Source of the DNA: Acanthaster planci
Taxonomy: Eukaryota > Echinodermata > Asteroidea > Valvatida > Acanthasteridae
Assembly (NCBI RefSeq): GCF_001949145.1
Contig: NW_019091404.1
Location: 1,550,061 to 1,614,060 of the forward strand
Direction: 5' to 3'
DNA: 64,000 nt
Position 1 is the first letter of the stretch. Each line of letters opens with the position of its first letter. Below the pieces are notes generated by a model, which saw nothing but the letters and a program-made list of their open reading frames with translations, was not told the DNA's origin and did no database searches. The position numbers and the translations under genes are program-made. Shown here in pieces: positions 1-12,894 of the stretch.

Positions 1-416
1 GTCAGTCAATGCGATGGTGGAAGAAGATCCTGTATTTTCTTGTTGATGTAGCACGGGTCAATGCATGGATTTGCAGCAAGGAAATGAGGAAGAATGATAG
101 TGAGCCAGACAACCTGAAGCATCGGATCTTCACCGTGGCCATCGGCACATCCCTCATTGCAGGATTTTCAGAAGGTACACCATCTTACCAACCCTTGCTG
201 CCACCCGTGCCTGCCATCAACGGCCCCAAGCACCGTTGTATCAGAATGCCCTCAAAGCATCCCAAAATGTGTCTTGAATGCCGCCGCCAAAGACGCAAGA
301 CTGAGAAGGGCTATACAGTGGTTACCCGCACTGGTTGCATTAGCTGTAACATTCACCTGTGCCGGGAGCGCTGCTTTCTTCAGTACCACGCTGCAGAGGG
401 TGTTACCATCCACTAG
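1..416 (+). mobile_element. piggyBac-like transposase, 3' fragment (cut by window edge)
   Basis: An open frame enters from the left edge and ends at a TAG at 414-416. The first methionine in the window is at 9. The early part (RWWKKILYFLVDVARVNAWI) is typical of the end of the DDE domain of piggyBac/PGBD transposases. The C-terminus is a cysteine-rich zinc domain. Counting from that methionine, C88, C91, C110, C113, C118, C122 and H127 are all present in a C-x2-C ... C-x2-C-x4-C-x3-C-x4-H arrangement, as expected for a piggyBac C-terminal domain. No stop or frameshift breaks this part. The N-terminal and catalytic DDD region lies outside the window, so activity cannot be judged. It is on the opposite strand to the surrounding calsyntenin gene and is therefore probably an insertion into one of its introns. 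I saw no 3' terminal repeat with a GGGTTAA end in the following few hundred bases. Confidence 0.72.
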
Positions 417-483
417 ATGAAGACCCAAGAGGAGACAACGGACAGACCACTTTCTCATCAACCAAATAATGTGAAAATAAAAG

Positions 484-645
484 AAACCTGAAAGCATTAC
501 TCAAGAAATGAGCCTTTTCAAAAAAATAATGAAAAAATATAAGAAATCTAAAAGCCAATGATTGAAGAAATTAGCCTTTCAAAAAAAAAAAGAGAAAATA
601 AAAGGCAATGATTGTAAAACTGAGCCTTTCCACAAAAAAAACTTG
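484..645. repeat. A-rich tandem repeat, about 3 degenerate units
   Basis: Three degenerate copies of a unit reading roughly 'AAAGCAATGATTGAAGAAAT' followed by 'GAGCCTTTC' and a run of A are visible, starting near 490, 552 and 603. Unit length is about 55-65 bases, varying with the A-run. It lies just downstream of the transposase stop codon and may belong to the same element's 3' end. Confidence 0.5.
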
Positions 646-716
646 ATGTGTTTCAAAAAGTTTAGGTGGTTATCTACCGGTATGAGGGATGTATGTTATT
701 GTACTGGGGAGTAATT

Positions 717-1040
717 CTACCTTTCAAAACATTTCGGAAGGTTTTGAAAGGTCAAACCATGCTTGTATAGCAACTTTAAAGATATCTGTTGAGCAGTATC
801 TCCACCTTTCAAATCCTTTCAAAAGGTTTTGGAAGGTCTGGCAGTTTTCTGATAGACTTCCCATACCTCTGTCATAGGAGTATACCATAGCCCAATTTTT
901 CTACCTTTCAATACCTTTCAAAAGGTTTTGAAAGGTGTAGTAGTGCACTAACAACAAATTCTGGAGTGTTTTGAAAGGTCTTCACTTTTTTGTGGTCATT
1001 CACCCAGCAAGCAAATTTTGAAAGGTTTTGAAAGGTCAGA
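717..1040. repeat. Recurrent ACCTTTCAAAAGGTTTTGAAAGGT palindromic cores
   Basis: The core halves ACCTTTCAAA and TTTTGAAAGGT recur at about 719-753, 809-838 and 902-937 as inverted pairs, then as single or doubled TTTTGAAAGGT at about 969-980 and 1016-1037. The cores are separated by about 50-70 bases of unrelated sequence, so this is not a simple tandem repeat. It could be the subterminal or internal repeat set of a DNA transposon, or a cluster of protein-binding palindromes. Function is not known. Confidence 0.5.
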
Positions 1041-1324
1041 CAATAGGAGAGGTCTGGCTGTAGCCATACCATCATACATGTACCAGTAATAAAAGATTGA
1101 AACATACTACTTGTAGAAAGATCCAAGGACCAAAATGTTTCGGTAACGGAATTNTATGTTATATATAATTAACATCTCCCAACGCAAAAATACATCTTGA
1201 TAATTAAAAATAAAAGACACAAATCACTGCACAGAGCACCGGTAAGCACACTGCAGTGCGTATGGGCTCATATGCAGTTATTCAAACTGGCATACAGTAC
1301 ATGTACACCCAAGTGTGTTTTTGC

Positions 1325-1474
1325 CTGCAACTGGGGACCCCCTATTGTTCCTCTTTTGTTCGTACTTTTTTAGAAGACCATCCGTATGTTTTGTACACAG
1401 TTGTCAATCAGGGACCCCCTGTCAATCGGGGACCTTATTGTCCTCTATTTTTCGGGGTCCCCAATTGAATGCAG
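1325..1474. repeat. GGGGACC(CC) inverted and direct repeats
   Basis: The left end reads CTGCAACTGGGGACCCCC. The right end, read on the other strand, is CTGCATTCAATTGGGGACC. Between them the string GTCAATC(A/G)GGGACC occurs twice in direct order near 1402 and 1421. The arrangement suggests a small degenerate inverted-repeat element of about 150 bases. Confidence 0.35.
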
Positions 1475-4400
1475 AAACAAACTCACACACACAACCCGAT
1501 CTAAACGTCACAGAGCTGGCAAGCAGAAAACACTCTTCGACACACTTGCTCAGTGACAATCACTGAAAATAGTTTAGTTTGTTGTAGTTACTAGTGCAAG
1601 TATCTCTCCGATGTTGGATCCACATTGAAGAGTTTCCTATTCTCATCTCTGTTTACAGTGAGGACCTCTTAACTCTGTTTCTCATGACGTCACTTGACCT
1701 CTGAGGAAACACGTCCTGCTAAGAGACAGAGTTGTCTCTACAGAGCCAACTGACAAGATAAACTCCGGCTGATTCGTATTGCTCTCAAACGATGGGTATT
1801 ATCCTTCAAACATCCTGCAGGAGGCGGGAAGTCAAGAACGCCCGTAGCCATGTACGGAGCGGCAGCCTCCCTCTCTCTGTCCTCATCAATCACGACAGCG
1901 GTTTATTATACAGCGAGTCCCGGTTTCAGGCAGGAAGGGCCGTCAACATTTTCAAAGTGCAAAATTACAGACGCAATGTGCTCACGAACGGGATGCGATG
2001 CCGACCGTGCACTTAAGAGGTTTTTTTTCTCTCAGATGGTTGATAACGACGAACTAGGGAACTGCACCAGATGTAAATGTTATTCATTTCCGTAGATACT
2101 GCTCATTAATCGCTCTAATATCCAAATAGCAAATAATTATTTGTACCAGTACATGTACAATCCCACGTGCATAGCATTAAAGATAATTTGCTCATTTCAA
2201 CCTATAAACGTGCTGTAGCAGTCACGCAGGCTACAATTTGATACACAATTTGTTTTCTCCAATTACTTTCATATGAAGACCTGCTTGGAGCGTTTTTCGA
2301 TAAAAACACCAACTGCAGAATATCTTACAGGTAACTGCAAAGTTTAACAGTAAATTTTTTGTCAAGACTTATTTTTGCAAGGTCTTATCTTGATTATGTT
2401 ATTTCTTTTGAGATGCCTAAGTTGTCCAGCCGAACCAGGATTCTGCAAATCGACAACATTCTCGGTTCCTCCATTCCGCTCTGCGAGTCAATAACCTGGT
2501 GACGATAATTACACGGTCTCCCCCAAAACCCCATGGGTCCAAGATGATACTGACAAATGCCGTGAACTTCATTTTGAATCAGATTCCGGAACTGCCTACA
2601 TGTCTATGCGTGGGTACGTGGACACAAATACACAGTGCATGGCGGCACATCGATCACATGCAGAGAGGGGAAAAATTGGACTTGCGTTAAGTACATGTAC
2701 CCAAGCGCCCACTCGGCGGAGAGATTGGAAAATTTTAATGTCAACAAAGGACAGGATACTTCCGTCGCATGTTGTGGTCCTGAACAGCACCCTCTCTGCT
2801 GGCACACATACGGTGGCGAACACCACCCTGCCTCCGTTCAACTGTAATAAATGTCCCCCGGGTGCTCAGGCGGTATTCAACACTTGGAGCGGAAGGCATC
2901 TGCCATGCCGTCAAGTAACAAGATGATGAGGCCCCCAAAACATCTCAAACGACTTCAAATTTGAAAGCAATCCGGAGGCCCTCGGAACCACTTGATACCT
3001 GTCTGTTACGGGTGTCTCGTTTCCCTTCGGTGTTTTGCTAAGGGACTGTCGATATCATCGTTACCTCACTAGCCTCCTAAGATATACCCCTCATGGATTT
3101 CACCCCCCAAGCACATTCCGCACTGTGCATTATACACTTTTCTATGATGAGTAATACCAAATTATCTCGAGAAATCACACAAAATGTTTTACTGCAATGC
3201 CAATTTTCGGAGACGTCAAGCATATATGCACATGTACTAAAGTGTACATACATGTACACATGTACCCAATAGATAACTATACCATATGTACATGCACCAG
3301 TAGCCTGATGTTCAAAGCAAACTTTGCAGATACTGAAAAAGCACAAAAACCACAAGACCTAAGCAACCTCTTCTGTCTATGGGTGTAAGTCAAGTAGTAA
3401 GTAAATGAGTAATGACCACAATTCCTTGATGGTTGTCCTGATCCCTTTCAAAAAGAAACAGCAAAACACCCACTGCAGAACTGAAGCAAGGGAGGGGGGA
3501 AGAGCTTGACAATGCTAGTTTATTTTGACGCTCAGAGGTCCGTGCCGGCACTGCCTGTCCCCAATATTAAAAACCGTGAAGAGATTAAATTGACGGCCTG
3601 GCCGGGCTGGCCTGAGAAGAAGCCAAATGACACTTAAGTTCACAGTAAGAGCACAGTACCGATAACAGGAAGGAAAAAAAAACAGCGCGTGATGCCGAGC
3701 GGCGAGGCAGCAATTCAGCAAAATACGGTTTTCCTGCCACTGGCCCTACATGTATCACATCGCAAAGGAGAAATGGACTATAATTTTCCGCGCCTTTTTA
3801 TGCTGTCCACCAGGTTGATTTGATCTGCATATATGCTGTGTCAATAAAGTACACATAAACTGGGCCATGACTATGCCAGAAACCAATGTCTTCTTCTAAT
3901 TCTGTGCCAACTTATCACCGTAATGATGCAAACTGATGAGGATAATGAGGAAATAAATGTCTACATCCTCGTTCAAACTGCCCTTTTGGAAAACAATGCA
4001 GCTCAATCTTTTCTTTTTCCCAAGTACCTGGTACTGTACATACTTGGAGACATGTAAAGCAAAACGTACCAGCAAGGAGGGCATGACATTTCACCAAAAA
4101 GGAAGTGAGTTCCCACTGTTAATAACACATACATGAACATGTACTGTACAAGCTTGTGTCACAGATAACTATATTCCTTAAATCAGGCTGGTATTGAGTC
4201 TTAACCTGTTTCACAGAATGACTGAAATGTGAGCCAGCCATAGAAGGAAAAAATGCTGAGCAATGACACAGGTTTTGTCAAGTTGAAATCCCTGACCTAA
4301 ATTTTCCTTTTCTTCCTGTAAATATCACACATCCTCCCCCCATCCTTTTCATGACGGCAATCTAGCCCAACTGCTGCACTCTTCAGAAGGCCACCTTCCC

Positions 4401-6092
4401 TTGCTCAGGGCACCAGTCACTGCTTCTATTATCCAACCCCTGGTGGTTTTCTTATGATTTGAACGCCGGATCGCCTCCTTAACTGGCTTACTTCATTTGG
4501 CGGGCTTGGCAGCGTAATATTGCAGCCTTAAGCCAGCAAAAGTGAAAGGCTAGGAAAGTGCACACTTCTTATCAAAAATCCCCTTTTTTTCCTCCCCGCC
4601 GGGAGAGCACTGAACAGGGAAGAAATTTTTTTTTTTCAGCTTTGAAAGTGGCGCAATTTATTCAGCTGAGGAAATTTGGAAAATTCTCATGTAAACATGT
4701 GTGCCTACTTACAGTTTCGTTCCAGTGGGAAAAATTCTAGTCCAGGATTCTAGGCAAACAACACTAGTTCCTTTAAAGGGACAAAATAAGTCAATTCAAG
4801 GGCTCTCATCCTGAGATTCAAGTGTCAATTTTGAAAGTTGAGACAATTCGTCACTCATGCACTTCTGGGAAATTTTACTTGCACACAAAAAAGTATCACT
4901 TTACAGACACGTGCAAACTTTCAGTGCATTCCTATCACTAATTGAAAAGCATGCAGCTGGGGTTCAGTGCAAAAGGTCCAGTGTTTGAAGTGCTCAAAGA
5001 CAGAACATGTATACATTATCAAAGAGTGGAGGACACTCCAGGACTGTTTTTACAAGTCCATGTCTGAGCTCCATCTGATCAGTTGTCAGTGTAAGTTTAA
5101 TTTTACAATTTAAATTTTTTTTCTGGAACGATCTCCTTTTTAATGGAAGGACATCCTACCTTCTGCCTATCACATGCAGTAGTTCTATGCAACAGCTGAA
5201 GTAAAACCACTTTACTCGCTGTTTTTGATCGACACCCGACCCAACACTAACAATATTTCAAGAGGCACTTCGATGTAACAGGACCATTTTTGACAGACTT
5301 AGGCCACCCAAAATGTTTGTTGTCAATCCTCACTTGATTTCCCACAACATAAGAATCTCACTTGACATTTCCAACAAAACAGCAAAGGAAACTCTCAACC
5401 CTGAGAAAATGACACATAAATCGAGAGAGCACTTTACATAATGTACAGTTTTTACAAAGCTGCAGTGACAGCACATTAAATGAGTTTACGATTAATTAAC
5501 GGGCTTCGGCGATACATCACAAATACAATGCCGACATGTACATGTATGTACGCTTTATCACTTCTTAAATGACAACTTAAGTCTTATTTTCATTACCTTT
5601 AAAGGGAGCTCAGTTGCAGAAAAACACACTCTGTGCTGCCCGCTAACAAACAAGGATAATCCCTCCCATCCCAACCAACGGAGCTCGCGGCCTGGTGTTT
5701 GGGGCACCATTATTAAACATTCCTTCGTGCCTCGGGTATTTATTATTCTACTCCGTTCGAGGGCTAACATTTACCCGGAACTCTCGGCACATCATTGTCA
5801 TTTTGCATGACGAAAGCTTTTAAAGAGACGGAATAATGAAATCTGTGGTTAACACCAATGCAGAATTCTGAAACCTGTCTATACGTGTCCATGTATAATG
5901 AACCCCCCCCAAAAAAATCTTCTTTCTCTTTTTTACATCTAATATTAATTTGCATCACATAAGAAAAATTTCCATTCAGGACAAAATATCTGGACTCTTC
6001 ATTGAAGGGTACCAGTACACGTCTTTCGAAAATGATGGAAAAATACTTTGCTCAGACAGTTTCTTCCCATCATGCATCAACCACCAAACAAC

Positions 6093-6255
6093 GGCATACA
6101 TGTACATGTACATTACACATTGCATGTACTCCAGGGTACCGGTCCATACACATAGGCTCCTACATACACAGACTGAACCCATATATCGGTACATGCACCA
6201 ATTCCACTGGACCAATCTCCAAATACTGATACATGTACATAATGCACATGTACAT
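6093..6255. repeat. TACATGTA-type repeat cluster
   Basis: A dense run of interrupted TACATGTACAT and TGTACATG oligomers, including a TACCGGT variant. The motif is its own reverse complement, so the cluster has no strand. It is one of many in the calsyntenin and kinase introns. Confidence 0.8.
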
Positions 6256-9200
6256 GTGTTTCATTTGAGAACTTCTTTGTAAGGCTTACATGGATATGTA
6301 CCAGACATGTATATTTACAACCCCTGAGAGGAACGAATAGCCATCAATGTGCGGACATCCGCACGTTGGCGACTGATTTAAATGGTAATACCGTCAGCTT
6401 GTTTAGACCAATCCCAAACAACACTTACTTAGTGTACCTGCTTGAATTCATCATCAGCGCAAATTCCAAGTACAGAAATTCCCTAAGGTCTGCGCTCTGG
6501 AAAATTTACAATCCCAGACAGCTGACGTACATGTACATGTACATGTAGATGGTACGGTGATTTCAAGACAAGCAAAGAAAGGGACGGAAGGGGGGGTGCT
6601 TCCTGGGAAATGAATCTGCTCCTATCTATTTCAAGATTTGTTTTTCTCGGCTGATGCTGAGCGGTTGGGGGAAGCTTGTGCGGGGAAATCAATAATTCAG
6701 ACTTGAGCTAACGATAATGACAGTGAGCCCCACAACCTCAGATGAGTCAAGAGAAATACGGCTCATCAATTTCAGCAGCGGTGGGCTCCGTTTGTATGTC
6801 AAAACATGTAGACAACTCATCTTATGACGTATATGCACTGCAGTCGGAAGACTTCCATTTCTGTGCTATTAACGCCGAGAGAATTTCCTCTTCTGGTGAG
6901 AATGCATTTCAAATGGCAGTTTTCAGACAACAGGTTATGTAAACAAACTTCACGATGTCAAAGTGCAGAGGCCAAGAACGTAAACGTTTTCGTTTCTGGC
7001 AACCTTTGCCAACCATCCTGCGTTTGTGTCATTTTTTGCATGAACAGTGGAATATGTTGACTACGTGTGCTGTTTGTCTAATTCCTAAAATCGAACTAGG
7101 ATGACATTTGTCTTGCATACATGTACCACTACACGGTATATGCATGGATTAACACATACAGCAGTACACGTATATTAGGAACAAGTTAACATCCAATGAA
7201 TTTTTAACAAATTTTATCTTCATTTGCCTAATTCTTGCCTGTTAAGTTCTGCATTTTCAAGAACAAGGTTTCACCTGTGAACAAGTCCACACTTGAAAAT
7301 TCCATCAGTCTGACTATTTGTATTCACACATGCGAAAATTCCCTTTCCCTGAATACTGTTTTTAAAGATTTACAACATACAGTAGTTGTTTTAACCTTCC
7401 CGAATGCAGTAAAATTTCCTCGAGAGGTTTAATGTTCATGGGTTCACAAAATTAAACTTTCAAGGGTATTAAGTCTCACAAAGAAGACCTACATGTAGTT
7501 GCACTCTTCCCCCAGATTCTGCACCATCAGCTCAAGCCTTCCCAGAGGAGTTTGAAGCAACTGAGAGAAGGTTGCTCATTAAAGGACCAATTAACTGGAT
7601 TTTTTTTTATGTCCCTGTGAAGTTTATCCCTCTTGTACAATTATAGGGCACAGAGGTATCTCAATAAACAATAAATGTAACTCAAGGAATTTCTGAACAT
7701 CTGCCAAGAGAGGTTGAACCTTATTTCCTGTCTGCCAGCATCCAGATGGTACCGAGCGCTAAGCCCCCTTCGGGGTGAGCGCGTAGGAATCTGGTGTTAT
7801 GAACCGAGTATATATAATGTGCCTTTTTTTTTTTTTTCAACATGGAATGGTCTTGGGAAGCGTCTAAGGTCGAGGCAGTTTGATGACAGATTGACTGCCG
7901 CTGTCAACAGGCGGAATGTTTCTGACTGCGATTTGAAGGTCCGCATACCCTTTGCCTACACGTACACTGTACCTCTTAATCGTTATGACATCACCAGTTT
8001 TCATACCGTGGACCATTTTTCACAGTGCACAAAGCTGCCTGTTGAGAGGGTTTCCAAAATGAAGCAAATTTTGTCTTTTCAAGGGGAAATGTTGCGAATT
8101 CTAACCTTTAATAGTTCATGTGTTGTTTTTTTTAAAATACGAGTTGAAAAAGGCTGGCCACTGTTACTAAGGAATAAAAGAAAACCAGGACAATCCACGG
8201 GTAACCAGTTAATGTACCAGCGCTGGTAAAAAGCAATCAATAACGACTGATGCAGAAACAATACGCCAGCCATGGGTGTGTGGATTCTGTTGAACCGATG
8301 AGCCATAACAAACTGCAACCGGTGCTTTCAATGGCGGCCTTGACTGACGACATGCATGCCCTACCTGTAGCTTTTACATGTATCTGTTTTTGTGAACCTT
8401 ACTTAAAATACTTCACCAACAAACAAGTGCAGTTGCTAGAAATAACACCGGCTCGTGGAGTAAACATCCATTGGCACTGGCCTTGTCCTGGCAGAGTATG
8501 AAGAGGCAATCTTGTAAAAGCAACTACATTAATCTCCCAAAAAAAAGAAAGTCCCCAGTGACCCCATTCAACTGGCTCCCTTCAAAGAAAACTAAAAACA
8601 TGGTTAATTAAGAATGATCTGGTATTATGAAACGCGACACTGCGAAACAGGATGGCTGCTGTAAATAGAACGGGGGGAGGGGGTGTTGGAGGGAACCTAT
8701 CTCCTATCCGCTCATCGCCCCTCGCTGTTTGCTCCTCCTGAGCTGCCGAGCTTGCCGTTGAGTGTCGCATGTATCAGTTTACACGTCATCATTAAGACCA
8801 GGGGATAGGTAGAGATTTCTCGGGTCGTGGCGTGTAACGGATGGTCGCTGTACTCCAGAAAACCCCGCTTTCTTGTCTCACCCTTTTGTCCGCTGTTGCG
8901 CATTCCGTGAACGGCTCTATTGAGCTCACTGACAGGCCGGGTTCCCGGGACATAAGTCATTGCTTACCACGATGCCAAACAATGCGATGGTGCAAATAAT
9001 CTTGCGCTCTCAGCTCAAATGACCATGGTGGAGAAGCACAAAAGAGACTTCACCCTGAGCAAAAATATGGAAAGTACCATCTTTGTACAGTGGACACATA
9101 TCTTTAATAATCTTGGACATCTTTATAAGCGAACCTGACAGTAGAAGTACACCTACATGTACACCAAATCATACGCTGCAAAATCTGGCACTCATCAAAT

Positions 9201-10299
9201 GAAAAGCGACTTGCTTTAATAGACTCCATCACTATACACAGACGGCAGATGAAATAAGCAATTTTCTCGGTTTCATTCCACAGTTCTTGGTACATTTCTT
9301 TTGAAAATTTCACTTCAGGGTTTTGTCTTTAGCCCAAGCCAGTTCTAACATTTTTTCCTCTCGGCGTGCAGATTCCCTCCTCGTCCGCAGACTCTTAACC
9401 AACTCCTCCTCGCCGAGGAAAAACATTCCTGTCTGGCCGGTGCCCGCTGGACGGCTTCAATTGCTTCTACTTTTACCCCGGGCTCTTGTTTCAGAGGGCT
9501 ACTGGCTGGAATTTGTACAGGGGGGTTTCTTGATCTGAAGCCCCACAATCCTTTCGTAAAGTGCAGCCGTGCCAGCGCATTTCAAGAAATGAACGTACAC
9601 ATAAGTGGGGAGGTCGTGGTGTAAGCACTAAGCAGGGGGCTTTCTAAAACAAGATGGCTACATGACAAGTACTGCCGGTGCACAGACGGCTCTAATGTAA
9701 GCTGCGCAGGGTCCACCTTAAGTGTGCAGCGTACAATGTACCATGTTCGTCATCCGTGGGAATGACAACATGAGCTGAAAGCTCTTCTACATGTAGTTAT
9801 AAGGCCGTGACAGTTTTTTATTGACATGCTGTTGTGCTGTTGGCTGTGTCAACACCGGTCGAGTGGGGGTTTGGACAGTTGCAATTTCCGTCACCACACT
9901 TTGAATGTGCCATCAAAAAAAACAATTTTATACTCGGGAGGTTTCTCTCAAAGCAATGTCAACGAAGTACCAAATTCTCAGAGAGCAAAATCCGTCACAC
10001 ATACATGTATATTGTACTTTCATATTTGGTGAGGAAACACAGAATATCGGTAAGTGCAACAAACGTGAGCAACAACGTTGGCACATCAAGTAAGCGCAAG
10101 CAATCAAGGCATCCAATTTCCTTCACCATAATTTGAAAACCAAGTTACACAGCAACTCCAGACAGGAGCAAAGGTGTACACACATGTACTTCTGTTCATA
10201 AGCATGTCCATGTCCATGTACCGTACGGTGCATGTAGATGTACTTCTCATCCTTTTTAATTTTAGTTGGCTCATGGATTGGCAATACCAGTATGTTCTT

Positions 10300-10547
10300 A
10301 CAGTTTGTGACGGCGTCCCTTGTTACATCGGTGAAAATAAACATCTTTTTTCCCTGCACGTGGATTCTAAATTGACCTTGTTCTAAATCTTGCTAGGTTC
10401 TTGTAGTGGTGTGCATCATCTTTGCTGAATAATATGATTTACATGTACATGTAATCTGTTGTAATGTGAAAATAAAGGGCAATAAAAGTTACCGATGTAA
10501 CAAGGGACGCCGTCACAAACTGTGCCCAAACTTCATGGAATGACCCA
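10300..10547. mobile_element. MITE-like element with long perfect inverted repeat
   Basis: The sequence beginning CAGTTTGTGACGGCGTCCCT at 10301 is repeated in perfect inverted form over 32 bases, ending at 10522. On the right the element continues outward to GGAATGACCCA near 10547, which matches (inverted) the TGGGTCATTCC start of the related copy at 11050. The interior carries CCCTGCACGTGGATTC, also found in that copy. No coding frame is present, so this is a non-autonomous DNA transposon or fragment. The superfamily is not recognised. Confidence 0.6.
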
Positions 10548-10725
10548 TATACGCAGAAATTTTGAGTTCCTCACCTTCCCTGATTAACTGTGCTAGTAAC
10601 TATACAGAAATGAAGAAACTAAATGTATCGTAAAATAACTGTACAGCTACTGGGGTATATGTACGTGACCTCACAGCACACAATTGCATGTTCTCATGCA
10701 TGTTCATCTATGCAGTACTGAATAC

Positions 10726-10890
10726 GGGCGATTCACAAGAGTGCGCCACCAAGAGTTTGCAACGCATTGGCCAATCACAACGCGTGAAATTTCTCGACCC
10801 TTTCCAAACGCGCATTGGGTTGACAAATTTTGCACACTGTGATTGGCCAACGTGTTGCAAACACTTGGTGGTGCACTATTGTGAAACGGC
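10726..10890. mobile_element. Foldback (inverted-repeat) element, about 165 bp
   Basis: The left arm contains CCACCAAGAGTTTGCAACGC then TTGGCCAATCACA. The right arm contains the reverse complement of CCACCAAGTGTTTGCAACAC then GTTGGCCAATCACA. The arms run nearly to the centre, giving an imperfect hairpin of about 75-80 bases per arm with no coding frame. This is typical of a small foldback MITE. Confidence 0.6.
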
Positions 10891-11049
10891 TGAATTCCAG
10901 ACTTCATTCTAATGCATCACTACCAGCTCTAGGCTTCATGTACGTGTACGGTACTTGAAGCACATCAAATTTTAATGAAGATGATGTATTCTGTATCCAT
11001 GTACTGGTATTGCGGTACGTGTAGGAATACATGACGGTACCTGCCCTGA

Positions 11050-11230
11050 TGGGTCATTCCCTGAGGTTGGGCCACAATTTGTAACGGTGTCAATTGTTAC
11101 ATGGGTTTCTGTAAAAATGAACAGCTATTTCCCTGCACGTGGATTCCAAACTGACATCGTTACGCATCTTGCAAGGCTGAACACAGAGGTGTGTGTTATT
11201 TTTACAGAGAAAATGACCTACTCTATAGGT
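11050..11230. mobile_element. Second copy of the 10.3 kb MITE family
   Basis: It starts TGGGTCATTCCCTGAGG, continues with an AATTTGTAACGGTGTCAATT stretch matching the end of the first copy, then CCCTGCACGTGGATTCC and an interior similar to 10333-10435 in the same orientation. It is diverged from the first copy and I could not define its far end. The two copies and the foldback element lie within 1 kb, so this is a local cluster of DNA-transposon debris. Confidence 0.5.
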
Positions 11231-12676
11231 CACGATAGGTGGTAAAATTTTGGATGTACCAGTAATGGTACCCCATATTAATACAAATGGGACCAGGCTT
11301 TGTGTAAGCTTTAAGGCTTCTTCCTGGTACCCCGTCTCCCCAGTCCGTATTTGATTATTGCATTACCTTTGTATTAAGAAGTGATGGGAAAAAAAAATCC
11401 ATCCAAGTGTGCAATCTTACCGTACATGTACAATGTGGCGTACAACGTACACTCCACGTACACGCATGTTTCTGACTACAAAGTCAACCTGTCCTAATTC
11501 CAATTATACATGCAAAGAATTTCAACCCTCATATCAATGAGAGCCCCGAAGCATTTCCTGCTGAAATTCAAGCGGCGAAATATGCCAACGTACGAAGAAA
11601 ACAAAATGCAGGAGCACACACTCAAAAAAAACAACAAAAAACTTCAGGGCAGAACGCATAATTGATCAACGAAGGAGCCCCCGCCCAACGCCGCCACAAG
11701 GAAACATTTGTGCAACACAGCCCTTGTCCTTGGCAATTTTATGGATGACCCTCTTTTTTTGTTTTTCTCTCCTTCCCGGGTGATTGCTAAGGAAGGAGGG
11801 TGGGCAGGGGGGGTGATCGCTACATTCATGCACCTCTGGCAAATTCTGTGCGCCTGACTGCCTTGTGCCTTTTTTTTTTTTCACATCAATTCATGCCCTC
11901 ACCCTTTCACACAAGACTGGCTCTAATAAAGCTTAAGCCCTATGAACTAATACGATTGCCTAGCCCTAATGTGATAGTGCGGCGTGGGCTGTGCGCCTGA
12001 CGTGCCGGCCGCTCGCGCCATTGCAAATGACAAAAACAGAGAGAACAAAACAGAGGGAACCGCACGAAAGGCATCGCTGATTGAGAGAGATATGATAATA
12101 AATCCGGCTGAGCTCTGGCGGTTTGTCTTCAGAGGGGGAGACGAGCGACGTGTTAAGAGGTACATCTTCCCTTAACCGGCGAGCGTTGCCGGGCAAGAAC
12201 GGGATGGGACGTGGCAGTTATCAGCGTGTACATGTACGTGCATTCGATGGAGGAACGGATCATTAGTTTGAGGTTATTTTGTTGATATTGTCACAGCACT
12301 TGGCGGACCACCCCGGTGCCTGGGCGGGGAAGGACATCAGCACACAGACTTGGACTTCGTGAACCAGCTCATGTGGACTCCTTTCCAACTGTTACCATAT
12401 TAAATTGCACAGGGCTTTTTGACTGTTCAGGGATCGTGTTTACCGGGAGACTTTGCAGGAAATTGAGGGAAGGGGTGCCGGGGGGGGAGAACAGGATGGG
12501 GGCTTAAACCCACTCAGACTAGAAAAAAAAAAAGGCTCTCTCCATGTTGATCCAAAGGACCTTCTGATTTTGAGGGTAAAATCTCTTTCCCTCAGTGATT
12601 TACATCACAGAATGCTCTGCGTAGCTGCAGACGCAGCCCAAAGACAAGCAACCACTATCGCCGCACTACAACTTAC

Positions 12677-12894
12677 CGTCAAAGCCGACAGCAAAGGGCA
12701 CTGTGGATCCGTCCCTGGTGCTGATCTCGTACTGGCATATCGTGGAGAACGCTGCCGAGCAGTCGCTGTCCCTGGCCTCCACAGTCACGACGTTCTCTTC
12801 CGCAATGCCCTCCAACACCATGCCTGAGTAGCTGCTCTTGACAAAGTGCGGCGGGCTGTCATTGCTGTCATTGATGACAATGTGGACTTCAGTC
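12677..12894 (-). CDS. CLSTN: Calsyntenin coding exon 3 (start of cadherin repeat 2)
   Basis: The acceptor TTGTCTTAG precedes 12894 and the donor GACG|GTAAGT follows 12677. The 218 bases take phase 2 in and phase 1 out. The exon encodes TEVHIVINDSNDSPPHF, which is the calcium-linker of repeat 1, then the opening of repeat 2 with the two cysteines of DSDC and TICQYEI that mark calsyntenins. The frame continues as open sequence beyond both splice sites, so the boundaries rest on consensus and on phase agreement with exon 2. Confidence 0.88.

Larger units (their letters stand above)
417..12676. other. Calsyntenin intron or gene-internal DNA left of exon 3
   Basis: The calsyntenin gene runs leftward and its third coding exon ends at 12677, so this 12 kb should be intronic. 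I searched for the expected next exons (rest of cadherin repeat 2, laminin-G-like domain) and found none I could support. The stretch holds the transposase fragment, an A-rich tandem repeat, AAAGGT palindromes, GGGGACC repeats, inverted-repeat elements near 10.3-11.2 kb and TACATGTA clusters (for example 3221-3300, 6093-6255, 6526-6548). Open frames here are short, unconserved in appearance and often read through the TACATG repeats. Confidence 0.5.

Noticed and set aside
7714-8229. 171-codon open frame on the plus strand
   Set aside because: No family resemblance, poly-T stretch read as Phe run, no splice context, and composition like the surrounding intron.
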